From the IMG/VR virus record IMGVR_UViG_3300047481_000061, positions 1 through 22,452 of that record: DNA of 22,452 nucleotides. One strand, 5' to 3'. Under the pieces are notes generated by a model, which saw nothing but the letters and a program-made list of their open reading frames with translations, ran no database searches and had not been told where the DNA came from. Shown one piece after another: positions 9,164 to 16,307 of the stretch (its first letter is position 1; every line of letters begins with the position of its first letter). This DNA is from a virus. The position numbers were made by a program, and so were the translations under genes.

Positions 9164-9841
9164 TTATTCTACCCCAATTGTTGCATTAGTTATCCATTTA
9201 AAGCCAGTGTCAATTCCCTTACCTCTACCTGCTTTTGAGCCAGCCTTAAAGTTTTTCTTATAAAGTGTTGGTTTTTTAATGTAATCGTAAACTCCAGAAG
9301 CCTTTAAAAAAGATTGCTTAAAGTACCTAGTCATAAACTCATCAAACACAGATTCAAAACCGCCAACCACAAAATCTCCTCCTGGATTTTCAACCTTAAT
9401 TGGTTTGCTTGTAAAAACTTCTCCATTAGGTCCGTTAAACTTTAATACTTTAGATTTTGTTGGAGTGATTATTACTGGAATACCTTCTTCCATAATTTTT
9501 GCTTTATTATAAAATGGAGTACTCATGTTTTCAGAAACACTTCTTGATTGTCTAAATGTAGAGTTTACGGAAAGCCCTAAATTACTAACGGTATAACCTA
9601 AATTAAACAGTCTTGCACTTGGACTACCAGTTTGATTCCATTCATAGACATGGTGTAATGCTTTTGGATTTGCTCTGGCTTGAACATCAATATATTGCGC
9701 TAGTGCTTGAATAGTTCCTACCCCTAGTTTATCAAAAAATATTTTTTTACCACGATTAACACCTTCTAAAAATCCAAGGGAATAATTAACAATATTATTC
9801 ATTTGTTTAGTAAAGGATGTGGTGTTTGTTCTTGCTATCAC
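9164..9841 (-). CDS. Putative gp10-like head-tail joining protein
   Basis: A 225-residue protein in the slot of HK97 gp10-type tail completion or connector proteins, between the head-closure-like protein and the terminator-like protein. Visible features are an N-terminal helical region with LGFLEGVNRGKKIFFDKLG, a HHVYEW motif near residue 65, and a basic C-terminal tail (KKNFKAGSKAGRGKG). The start is GTG and overlaps the upstream stop by one base (TAGTG); AGGTG lies close upstream, which supports this start over the first internal ATG thirteen codons later. It may contact the capsid-side connector and the tail tube. The role is inferred from order and size. Confidence 0.65.
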   Translation of the reverse strand: MIARTNTTSFTKQMNNIVNYSLGFLEGVNRGKKIFFDKLGVGTIQALAQYIDVQARANPKALHHVYEWNQTGSPSARLFNLGYTVSNLGLSVNSTFRQSRSVSENMSTPFYNKAKIMEEGIPVIITPTKSKVLKFNGPNGEVFTSKPIKVENPGGDFVVGGFESVFDEFMTRYFKQSFLKASGVYDYIKKPTLYKKNFKAGSKAGRGKGIDTGFKWITNATIGVE

Positions 9842-10290
9842 TAGTCACCTACAGTCTGGTTTTCAGCCCTGCGCCATAACATTTTATAATATTCTGTATA
9901 TCCAAATGGGCCAGTAAAAGGTTCAACTGTTGCTACTTCGTATATTGTTCCTTTGCCTGATCTTGCGCCTGCTGTTTCTTTGTAAATAATGCTGTCCGAT
10001 GCATCTCTAATGTTAGTTATAAGTATGTTTGTCGTTGCATTGTTTGCGTTATTTGAAGAAAGTCTTGGGTCTTCTTTTGTTCTTGCAATAAGTTTATTTT
10101 CATACTTTAAAAAATTATCTGGCTTAACGTCTTCTGAGCCTAATCCGCCTACAGAGGTAGCGTTACAAGTAATTGTTCTATCGTATACCCAGTCTTTTGT
10201 AGGTTGGCCATAACTTCCTTGTGCAAGAATAGGGAAGTAAATATCAGCCTTCATTGGATATAGAAAGTCTGTTACTTCACACACTTCCAT
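9841..10290 (-). CDS. Putative head-closure (stopper) protein
   Basis: A 149-residue protein with a predicted beta-rich make-up: a start region FLYPMKADIYFPI, then GSYGQPTKDWVYDRTITCNA, and a C-terminal half with TIYEVATVEPFTGPFGYTEY. Small beta-barrel proteins at this position, after the connector gene, commonly plug the filled head (SPP1 gp16-like stoppers). Its ATG overlaps the stop of the upstream gene by one base (TAATG) and a GGAG lies inside that gene's end at suitable spacing. It in turn overlaps the next gene by one base. The assignment is from synteny and fold impression, not from a specific motif. Confidence 0.6.
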   Translation of the reverse strand: MEVCEVTDFLYPMKADIYFPILAQGSYGQPTKDWVYDRTITCNATSVGGLGSEDVKPDNFLKYENKLIARTKEDPRLSSNNANNATTNILITNIRDASDSIIYKETAGARSGKGTIYEVATVEPFTGPFGYTEYYKMLWRRAENQTVGD

Positions 10291-11291
10291 TACAACACTC
10301 CAGGACGAACAATATTATTAACATATTTAGACAAAATCTTGTCTACAATAATATTTCCAGTACCCTCAATCATTCTCTTGTCATATTGAATCTTAAATTG
10401 ATCAGTGCTGTAGTTGCTAATATATCTCTTGTAATAATCTAACTTGCCACATCTAATGTCTTCTACTAATAACTTTGTAGCATCTTGAATATCAATAGGC
10501 ACTACTTTATACCCTGTTTCTAATAATAATATAAGATCTATTCCTGTTGGAAACGCAACTCCAGGAGTTACAGTCATTGTGTTTCCGCTATCCTCTGTAT
10601 CAAAAAGAGAAAAAGAATCTGATGACCCAATTGGAATTCTTGCTGGACGTCTCTCTGCTCTATTTATAGCGCCTTCTGCTTGAACTGGATCTTTTGTAAG
10701 AGCAGTCTTATCTTTAGTAATTACGTATGTATAATCTGTTAATGCTGGGCCTTCTTCATCGTATACGTCATATACCAATACAGTATTTTCATATACCTTT
10801 AATATTTTGTGTACCCTTTTCCAAAGAGGAATATAATCTACCTCTTGCCCAACAATCTCAAAAAATTCACGTTCATAATAAAACCCACCAGTTATTGAAT
10901 CAATGATTGCTCTTGCTAAATTTTCATACTCTGTGTATTTAGCAATTTCTGTTGCAGATGTTTGATTGTTTGCTGCTGCTAAAAGTGTAGGATCTACGTA
11001 TGGACGTTTTACTTCTAAATTATCTTCAACAACAATGTCTCCACGATCTGCTAAAACAATACCACTTTCTTCTAAGTCTTCATGAATTGTTAAAGCGTAT
11101 GACTTATCGTATTTAATAAAGTCATCATCTAAAACATAAGTAACTTCTTTACTAGCGCTTGATGTTCTGTAGGCAACAACTTCTGACTGTTCTGCAACGT
11201 CTTCAATTACTATGACATATTTAGCATTAGCATCTGGAACTGTATATTTAACAGTTAAAGGATACGGGGGTAGACGGAGAATTACTGACAT
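10290..11291 (-). CDS. Putative head-tail connector (adaptor) with N-terminal beta domain
   Basis: A 333-residue protein, longer than most adaptor proteins at this place. Residues 1 to about 105 look like a separate beta-sandwich (VKYTVPDANAKYVIVIEDVA, then YALTIHEDLEESGIVLADRG). The remainder contains helices typical of a connector, with an N-terminal stretch around ENLARAIIDSITGG and a C-terminal block DATKLLVEDIRCGKLDYYKR. Adaptors of this class bind below the portal and seat the stopper. Its ATG overlaps the upstream stop by one base (TAATG) and its own stop overlaps the next ATG in the same way. The role is inferred from position; the extra N-terminal domain is unexplained. Confidence 0.6.
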   Translation of the reverse strand: MSVILRLPPYPLTVKYTVPDANAKYVIVIEDVAEQSEVVAYRTSSASKEVTYVLDDDFIKYDKSYALTIHEDLEESGIVLADRGDIVVEDNLEVKRPYVDPTLLAAANNQTSATEIAKYTEYENLARAIIDSITGGFYYEREFFEIVGQEVDYIPLWKRVHKILKVYENTVLVYDVYDEEGPALTDYTYVITKDKTALTKDPVQAEGAINRAERRPARIPIGSSDSFSLFDTEDSGNTMTVTPGVAFPTGIDLILLLETGYKVVPIDIQDATKLLVEDIRCGKLDYYKRYISNYSTDQFKIQYDKRMIEGTGNIIVDKILSKYVNNIVRPGVL

Positions 11292-11647
11292 TATGCTTTA
11301 GCGTAATAAGATGCTACTTCTTCAGGTGATGCTATACGCACTAGCCTGTGAGTGAGCCACTTTTCCGATGCCTCCTTTGAAACTATGTTATACCCCACTT
11401 TTAGTGAACCTAAGTTGTCCATATGAATATTTCTATCTGAATATAGTGCTATTTTATTTGTTAGATTTTTAGCCTTATCTGCTTCTTCTACAGTCTCTTC
11501 TGTTTTTTCTGGCGGAATCCAACTAGCCAAAATTTCTAAAATTTCAAGTTTTGTGTTTGCTTCAAATAACTCTATGTTGTTTTTCTTTGCGTATGCCTTT
11601 AGTGCCATTACTGTTTTATCTTTTAATTCATCTATTGTTAGATTCAT
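11291..11647 (-). CDS. Small protein after the capsid gene with SAP/Rho-N-like N-terminus
   Basis: I place the start at the ATG at 11647, preceded by AGGAG with a five-base spacer, giving 118 residues. A GTG six codons further upstream is in frame but has no ribosome binding site. Residues 1 to about 42 (IDELKDKTVMALKAYAKKNN and KLEILEILASW) have the helix-turn-helix spacing of SAP or Rho N-terminal-like domains. An acidic linker follows, then a distinct C-terminal block (LYSDRNIHMDNLGSLKVGYN, EKWLTHRLVRIASPEEVASY). Proteins with this combination are often found between the capsid and connector genes, but their function is unclear to me. It could be a head decoration or connector accessory protein. 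Confidence 0.65.
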   Translation of the reverse strand: MNLTIDELKDKTVMALKAYAKKNNIELFEANTKLEILEILASWIPPEKTEETVEEADKAKNLTNKIALYSDRNIHMDNLGSLKVGYNIVSKEASEKWLTHRLVRIASPEEVASYYAKA

Positions 11648-11670
11648 TTTTTCTCCTGTGTTCACTTGTA

Positions 11671-11679
11671 ATTATACCA
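11671..11679 (-). promoter_or_regulatory. Extended -10-like element TGGTATAAT
   Basis: The minus strand reads TGGTATAAT just after the terminator hairpin of the capsid gene and 23 bases before the ATG at 11647. There is no good -35 at 16-18 bases. Its place directly after a terminator suggests that it restarts transcription for the neck genes. Confidence 0.5.
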
Positions 11680-11687
11680 TCAGAATG

Positions 11688-11720
11688 ACAATAAGGAGGA
11701 CGGTTATTATGCCGTCCTCC
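11688..11720 (-). terminator. Terminator hairpin after the major capsid gene
   Basis: A 9-bp perfect GC-rich stem, GGAGGACGG (11712-11720) pairing with CCGTCCTCC (11695-11703), with an 8-base loop, lies 21 bases beyond the capsid stop. The following tract is TTATTGT, a weak T-run, so termination may be partial. It may also protect the 3' end of the capsid mRNA. Confidence 0.75.
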
Positions 11721-11741
11721 CTAGTACGTGATGATTATATT

Positions 11742-12887
11742 TTAGGAATCAGCACTATCTGCGTCAACATATGCGACTGCATCTAGTTCTTCCCAAGCAA
11801 GACCAAATCGTACGAATACTGTGTATTCAATTGTGTCTTTCTTTGGTTTGTATTCACGGTTTACAGTGATGTCTCTTTGGAAACCCCATACACGGTTAGC
11901 AGGGAATGTTAAATCAACATATCCTGATGGGTAGTAAGGAACCTCTAATACATCTACACCTAGTACACGAGTTGTACGTGCATTACCAAATGTTTGTGCA
12001 GCACCGTCCATGTAATCTTGACGGTTTGCTTGAGTGCTACCAGTGCGATCAGAGAACGCTGCTGAGATAGCATCTGCTAATGTACCGTTGTTACGAACAA
12101 TACCAGCAAAAGCATCAGTACCTGCATAGAACTTAAGATTTGCCTTAAGTGCACGGTATTTACGAGGCATTGCTAATAGCAAACCTTGCATTACTGATGT
12201 TGTGAAGTTGTCGTCTGATACTGTTGCAGCATATTCGTGAGCAGCATTTCCTACTGTTCCACGAGTTTGCTTTACGAAACCAGACATGATGGACAAGAAG
12301 TCTCCTGTTGCTCCATCACCGTTAATAGCAAGATCTTCAATATCGTTACCGAATGCGTTGGTCATTAATCGTACTAAACGATCTTCCAATGCTGCGCCTT
12401 CAATATTGTCTTCAAGTGCTTCAGTTGTTACTTCCCAATCAAGACGAATCTTTTTTGTTGTTAGTTCAACTTTTGTAAATCTTGCGCCAGTGTTTGTGTA
12501 GTTTGGTGAGCCTTGGTTTGCTGCACGAAGTACACGCTCTCCGACGTTGACTTTTTCAATTTCCATGGTGTTTGCTCTCATGGTGACACGACGGCCATCT
12601 TTAGCGAGGACAGTTGCATCCCAGACGTAGTCAATGAAACGTTGTGCTTGTTCAGGACGTAAAATACCTCCTGCGTTACCAGTTGGATTTACTGCGTTGT
12701 CTCCAGTTGTTACACCGAAGCCTGCAGTAGCAGTGTTACCAAGTTGTGAACCTACAGATGATCCTGCAGCGTTTAAACCTGTTGCACTACCTACACCACC
12801 AGATACAAGAGAACCTGCAGAGTTAATCTCTGAGCCATCTCCTGCGCCTGGATAGTTTTTTTCCAGATTTGTGTTTTGTTCCGACAT
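11742..12887 (-). CDS. Major capsid protein, HK97 fold
   Basis: A 381-residue shell protein placed right after the protease/scaffold gene. Residues 1 to about 75 are a Gly/Ser/Ala/Asn-rich arm of low complexity, unlike the charged helical delta domain of HK97. The folded part then starts with ILRPEQAQRFIDYVWDATVL, followed by a helix AALEDRLVRLMTNAFGNDIE, an ALAINGDG-type turn (DLAINGDGATGDF) and a C-terminal strand region (RDITVNREYKPKKDTIEYTV) typical of HK97-type coat proteins. The start has a perfect AGGAGGTGA six bases upstream, the strongest in the window after the nested scaffold site, which fits high expression. A hairpin terminator follows the stop. Confidence 0.93.
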   Translation of the reverse strand: MSEQNTNLEKNYPGAGDGSEINSAGSLVSGGVGSATGLNAAGSSVGSQLGNTATAGFGVTTGDNAVNPTGNAGGILRPEQAQRFIDYVWDATVLAKDGRRVTMRANTMEIEKVNVGERVLRAANQGSPNYTNTGARFTKVELTTKKIRLDWEVTTEALEDNIEGAALEDRLVRLMTNAFGNDIEDLAINGDGATGDFLSIMSGFVKQTRGTVGNAAHEYAATVSDDNFTTSVMQGLLLAMPRKYRALKANLKFYAGTDAFAGIVRNNGTLADAISAAFSDRTGSTQANRQDYMDGAAQTFGNARTTRVLGVDVLEVPYYPSGYVDLTFPANRVWGFQRDITVNREYKPKKDTIEYTVFVRFGLAWEELDAVAYVDADSADS

Positions 12888-12893
12888 TATTTT

Positions 12894-12902
12894 TCACCTC
12901 CT
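12894..12902 (-). promoter_or_regulatory. Perfect Shine-Dalgarno of the major capsid gene
   Basis: AGGAGGTGA on the minus strand is a nine-base perfect match to the 16S rRNA 3' end, six bases before the ATG. It fixes the capsid start and suggests very strong translation. Confidence 0.85.
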
Positions 12903-12915
12903 AGTGATTTTACCT

Positions 12916-13506
12916 TTAGTTAAATAGGTCGGCATTTGTGAGGAAACGACCGCCCCATAGGGATTTGTGAATCACTTGTGGTGATTCCTGTACGATCTCG
13001 CCTAGATCGCCAGACTTGCGGAAAGCGGTATCTTGCTCTACAAGATCTACTCGCTTGCCAAACTCGTTAAAGTTGCTCTTAATACCATTAACATCTGCTG
13101 TTACTGCATCAAGAGATTTTGTTACTGCTGTTACCTTCTCGTTAAGAGATTTGATAGTTGCAGCAAGATCGCCAAAGGCATTAGTAAGAGAAGTATTAAT
13201 TTCTGAAACTGCCTTGGCAACTTCTTCTTTAACATCTGCAATAGATTTTTCTACTGCGTTCTCTACTTCAACTGCTGCTTTTGCAACAGTAGAGTCTGCA
13301 CTAGCATCATCTGATTTAGCAAGAGCAAGTTCTTCAACTGCTGATGCTTCCTCAGCGACTGCAGGGGCTTCTGTTGCTTCTGCAACGACTTTTTCTGCTT
13401 CTGCAACAACTGCTGCTTCTGCATTTACCTCTGCTGGCTGTGCCTCTGGAGCAACCTGTGCATTTTCAACTGCAGTTTCTACAACTGCTTCTGTTGATTC
13501 TGTCAT
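12916..13506 (-). CDS. Nested in-frame scaffold protein (internal start in the protease gene)
   Basis: The codon for Met254 of the protease reading frame is preceded by AAGGAGGT with a seven-base spacer, a perfect ribosome binding site inside a coding region. Starting there gives a 196-residue protein that contains only the scaffold-like part: an acidic Ala/Val/Glu-rich segment, a coiled coil and the KSLWGGRFL tail. The domain boundary matches the internal start. The arrangement is the same in principle as lambda C/Nu3, where scaffold is made from an internal start in the protease gene. It would allow many scaffold copies per protease. The start is seen in the sequence; its use is inferred. 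Confidence 0.75.
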   Translation of the reverse strand: MTESTEAVVETAVENAQVAPEAQPAEVNAEAAVVAEAEKVVAEATEAPAVAEEASAVEELALAKSDDASADSTVAKAAVEVENAVEKSIADVKEEVAKAVSEINTSLTNAFGDLAATIKSLNEKVTAVTKSLDAVTADVNGIKSNFNEFGKRVDLVEQDTAFRKSGDLGEIVQESPQVIHKSLWGGRFLTNADLFN

Positions 13507-14265
13507 TGGATTTACCTCCTTAGTAATCTTAATTGTATTAATGCCTTTAGCACTATCAACTAAGAATTTTATCATTTCTGCATTATCTTTATCGTTCTTT
13601 TCTATAAAACCAATATTTTGCATCTTATTTCCAGTTACTGGGCTTGTTACTGAGTCAGATTCGGATACCATTACAATACCGTTTTCTGAATCCCAAAATA
13701 CATTTTCAATCTCTGCCTTAGATAAGTAACCACTTACGACATTCTGACCATTTACCTTTTCAATAGAAACAATGTTGGCAAATTGATTTGCTGGATTATC
13801 AACTAAAGAAAGTTCATGTAATTCATAGTTTTTAATTACACGAATTGTCTTGTCAATTTTCTCATCATAAGCGTCATCCCAAGTTTTAATATTTCCACCA
13901 ATTGAAAAGCCAGTGTATGTTCCATCTAAAACCTTTTCCCATGCATCTTGTGCACCTTTAGAAACATATGCTGAAACATAAACACCACTATAAAATTTTT
14001 TATCATTTGGATCAAAATACTTATCTTCTTTAAAAGAAACAATCTTGCCAACAGCACTTGGTTGGTGCATTTCACGAAGATTGCCACGAAAATTCTTAAA
14101 AGCCTCTACACTAGACTCTGTGGTTACAATATCACCTTGACGATCAACATTGTCAAGCGTAGCAAAACCAGATACCATACGGCGTTCAACGTCTATTTTT
14201 CCAATAGGCATTGATAGGCGAACATTGTCACCTTTAGTTTCCCAATGAGCCTTGTTTAATAACAT
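12916..14265 (-). CDS. Prohead protease fused to a C-terminal scaffold region
   Basis: A 449-residue protein. Residues about 18-170 match the HK97-type (S78/U35) maturation protease: MVSGFATLDNVDRQGDIV, a candidate catalytic His67 in REMHQPS, a candidate nucleophile Ser121 in YTGFSIGG, and the HELSLVDNPAN motif near 150-160. From about 254 the protein changes to an Ala/Val/Glu-rich region, then a coiled coil (about 335-420), and ends with KSLWGGRFLTNADLF, probably the capsid-contact tail. The protease would cut scaffold and capsid arms during maturation. No Shine-Dalgarno precedes this ATG; a TATAAT ends nine bases upstream, so it may be leaderless. It lies between portal and capsid genes as expected. 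An internal start at 13506 probably yields scaffold alone. Confidence 0.9.
   Translation of the reverse strand: MLLNKAHWETKGDNVRLSMPIGKIDVERRMVSGFATLDNVDRQGDIVTTESSVEAFKNFRGNLREMHQPSAVGKIVSFKEDKYFDPNDKKFYSGVYVSAYVSKGAQDAWEKVLDGTYTGFSIGGNIKTWDDAYDEKIDKTIRVIKNYELHELSLVDNPANQFANIVSIEKVNGQNVVSGYLSKAEIENVFWDSENGIVMVSESDSVTSPVTGNKMQNIGFIEKNDKDNAEMIKFLVDSAKGINTIKITKEVNPMTESTEAVVETAVENAQVAPEAQPAEVNAEAAVVAEAEKVVAEATEAPAVAEEASAVEELALAKSDDASADSTVAKAAVEVENAVEKSIADVKEEVAKAVSEINTSLTNAFGDLAATIKSLNEKVTAVTKSLDAVTADVNGIKSNFNEFGKRVDLVEQDTAFRKSGDLGEIVQESPQVIHKSLWGGRFLTNADLFN
13514..13521 (-). promoter_or_regulatory. Internal Shine-Dalgarno for the nested scaffold
   Basis: AAGGAGGT on the minus strand lies seven bases before the in-frame ATG at 13506. 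The protease start itself has no such site, so translation from the internal start is expected to be the stronger of the two. Confidence 0.75.
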
Positions 14266-14274
14266 GATTGTTAT

Positions 14275-14283
14275 ATTATAGCA
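14275..14283 (-). promoter_or_regulatory. Extended -10 TGCTATAAT at a leaderless-type start
   Basis: TGCTATAAT on the minus strand ends nine bases before the protease ATG, and no ribosome binding site lies between. Transcription starting six or seven bases after the box would leave only two or three bases of leader. Confidence 0.55.
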
Positions 14284-14290
14284 CTCGTTT

Positions 14291-14305
14291 TCTCAATTAT
14301 TGAGA
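14291..14305. repeat. 15-base palindrome over the portal stop codon
   Basis: The arms TCTCAAT and ATTGAGA are perfect inverted repeats around one central base. The portal stop codon (14297-14299) sits at its centre. It begins eight bases upstream of the TGCTATAAT element, where a -35 or an operator would lie. It lacks a T-run on either side and is not a terminator. Confidence 0.5.
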
Positions 14306-15901
14306 CGATCTGCCTTCACCCTGTGGATTACGGCCAGCAATTGTTGTTGGAGAATCTGAATTATTATTTGTTCGTTCTGAATCTCTTTCACGATTCCCTG
14401 CTAAATTTGCTCTAGCATCAGTTGCTTGTCTTGGTGACATTACAAACGGCTCATCTCCATCTGCTCTTAATGGCAAGTCTAACTTTTCACGAGCCTCATT
14501 TGGAGTCATAACCTGAGTTTTTACATATCTTTCAAGAATTTGGGATTGTGCAATTTCGTCAGTTAATGTTAACTCATTGAACTTAAGTTCAAGAATATCT
14601 GTTTTTTCTCTAATAACCTTGTTTATAATTTTTTCTAGGTGCCTTTGTGCTGGACGTGACACTTGTTCTTTGAATGTACGATCTTGGGAAAGTGCTGCTG
14701 CAATACCCGCAGAATCAGCACCACCTAGTTTTGAAATAGGTACCTGATGAGCAATTAAAATGTCATCACGATTTTGTTTACGATACTCTTTAAAAGAGCC
14801 ATCTTGTATGCCGTTTTCAATTGGTTCCATCTTAAACTCAACTTTATTGCCCTCTGTATCTCCAGGAAGCGGTATATAAAGAGTTCTGTGTGACTGAGCC
14901 TTAAGACCAGTTTGTAAAAATCTAAACATCTTATCTTCAGCGTCTCCTGATAGTTTTGCACCTTTTAAAGTTACAACATATCTTGGAACAGCCTTGTTTT
15001 CAAAGTAGTCAATATTATATTGAGAAGCAAGTTGATCTCCAATAAGAGATGGCATTGCTGAAATAATATCTGGAATACCATAAAATGTGTTTAAAGGTGA
15101 ATACTCTTTAAGATGGATAATCTCGTTAGGTCGTGGATCTGTACCTAGAGGATTTGCATTCTTTGCTCCAAAGTTTCTAAAGTAAACCACCTTTTGACCA
15201 ATAATCTGCACAAATCCATCACGTAAGCGTCGTATACGAACAGTAGTTGCAGGAATGTGACCAAGGTAGCCAATCTCTCCAGCAGTTGTTCTACCAACCT
15301 CAATAAAACCATTACCTGTTGCTTGAAGATCTGTATAGACTTTCTCCATTGTTTTTGTAAAACTATCATCATCATTTAAATTCTCTAGCCAGTCACGTAG
15401 TTGAATTTTTGCTCTTTCAATACGGTTACGAGCACGATCTACCGCTGCCTGATCTTCGTTCATTTCAAACCTTAATAACGTTCTATCTGAAATATCAAAA
15501 CGATATCCAAGACCTACAACGTTTTCTACCTTAGCATCAATAGCAGCATGATTAGCAAATGATGTGTCATAAAAGTTTGCTAGTTCGTACATGTTATATG
15601 GAGGGGTAATTACGTCAAATAGTCCGTAGCCATTTCTATATACCGTGCCAGGATTGATCTGTTTTGACCCTGCATTTGTTCCAGATGGGATTGCGTTTGC
15701 TGCATCCAAATATCTTTCATTAAATTCAGGGGCAGCGTATTTTGTTAAGTTGCGAGTTGTTCTGCGACGAAAATTTTGATCAAGTCCGACGTAATCTTTT
15801 AAAACATCCCAACTTTTATTAAATGGATCGTGTGATTTAAAAATACTATCTTCTTTTTCTTGTGTGTTAATACTTGCACGAATATATTCTTCGTCACTCA
15901 T
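14297..15901 (-). CDS. Portal protein
   Basis: A 534-residue portal of the HK97/SPP1-like class, which forms the dodecameric ring through which DNA enters and leaves the head. Recognisable segments are YNMYELANFYDTSFANHAAI near 100, the TGNGFIEVGR strand near 195, DPRPNEIIHLKEYSPLNTFY with GIPDIISA near 260-280, NIDYFENKAVPRYVV near 300, and HQVPISKLGG near 395, all in the order expected. The C-terminus is a long polar tail rich in Asn, Asp, Arg and Ser. The ATG overlaps the end of the upstream gene by eight bases (ATGAGTGA), implying coupled translation. Protease and capsid genes follow. No terminase gene is present in the window. Confidence 0.95.
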   Translation of the reverse strand: MSDEEYIRASINTQEKEDSIFKSHDPFNKSWDVLKDYVGLDQNFRRRTTRNLTKYAAPEFNERYLDAANAIPSGTNAGSKQINPGTVYRNGYGLFDVITPPYNMYELANFYDTSFANHAAIDAKVENVVGLGYRFDISDRTLLRFEMNEDQAAVDRARNRIERAKIQLRDWLENLNDDDSFTKTMEKVYTDLQATGNGFIEVGRTTAGEIGYLGHIPATTVRIRRLRDGFVQIIGQKVVYFRNFGAKNANPLGTDPRPNEIIHLKEYSPLNTFYGIPDIISAMPSLIGDQLASQYNIDYFENKAVPRYVVTLKGAKLSGDAEDKMFRFLQTGLKAQSHRTLYIPLPGDTEGNKVEFKMEPIENGIQDGSFKEYRKQNRDDILIAHQVPISKLGGADSAGIAAALSQDRTFKEQVSRPAQRHLEKIINKVIREKTDILELKFNELTLTDEIAQSQILERYVKTQVMTPNEAREKLDLPLRADGDEPFVMSPRQATDARANLAGNRERDSERTNNNSDSPTTIAGRNPQGEGRSSQ

Positions 15902-16289
15902 CTATAGCCCCTCTTCCATGCTTTTCTAATGTTTGTTGTGCTGCATGCCAAGCACCTAAATCATTCATTGAAGGAATTAGCCCTTCTTTCAATCTTGCTT
16001 TTTGTTCTGAATACTCTTCTTCACTAACTTGAGTTAGCCCTGGAACAAACACAGCCTTGCCAAGTCCATCATCTCCGTAGTGAATTGCAGCCTTTTTTAA
16101 CTCTGCAATTTTTGTAAGATCTCCACGATCAGACGGAATATTTAAAACTGAGCCTTCATCGTCTGTAAACCATTTACCACTAGATGTCTTATATACGTAA
16201 AGACCCCAGTCATAATGCTTATCTATTACCTGACGACGTACATTTTTAACATAAGGTTTACCAGTTTTTGGATTAATTAAAGATTCCAT
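15894..16289 (-). CDS. Small protein of unknown function upstream of the portal
   Basis: A 131-residue protein starting MESLINPKTGKPYVKNVRRQ. A GTG two codons upstream is also in frame, but a TATACT ends one base before it, whereas the same box ends seven bases before the ATG at 16289, the standard distance for a leaderless mRNA. I therefore prefer the ATG. Visible features are a basic N-terminal segment, a WGLYVYKTSSGKWFTDDEG stretch of probable beta-hairpin, and a charged helical C-terminus (EEEYSEQKARLKEGLIPSMN). No membrane segment or signal peptide is present. It overlaps the portal start by eight bases, which suggests a head-related job. I do not recognise the family. Confidence 0.75.
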   Translation of the reverse strand: MESLINPKTGKPYVKNVRRQVIDKHYDWGLYVYKTSSGKWFTDDEGSVLNIPSDRGDLTKIAELKKAAIHYGDDGLGKAVFVPGLTQVSEEEYSEQKARLKEGLIPSMNDLGAWHAAQQTLEKHGRGAIDE

Positions 16290-16296
16290 AACCACA

Positions 16297-16305
16297 AGTA
16301 TAGCA
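16297..16305 (-). promoter_or_regulatory. Extended -10-like TGCTATACT at a leaderless-type start
   Basis: The minus strand reads TGCTATACT with seven bases between the hexamer and the ATG at 16289 and no Shine-Dalgarno. This is the classic leaderless geometry of actinobacterial genes. It also overlaps the end of the upstream LamG gene. Confidence 0.5.
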
Positions 16306-16307
16306 GA

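Noticed and set aside
13016-13729. A 237-codon open frame on the plus strand opposite the protease/scaffold gene
   Set aside because: Its Ala/Ser/Thr-rich translation is the mirror of the repetitive Ala/Val/Glu codons of the scaffold region. No ribosome binding site or promoter supports it.
14755-15375. Two short minus-strand open frames inside the portal gene
   Set aside because: They lie in another frame of a well-conserved portal gene, with unusual composition and no ribosome binding site.
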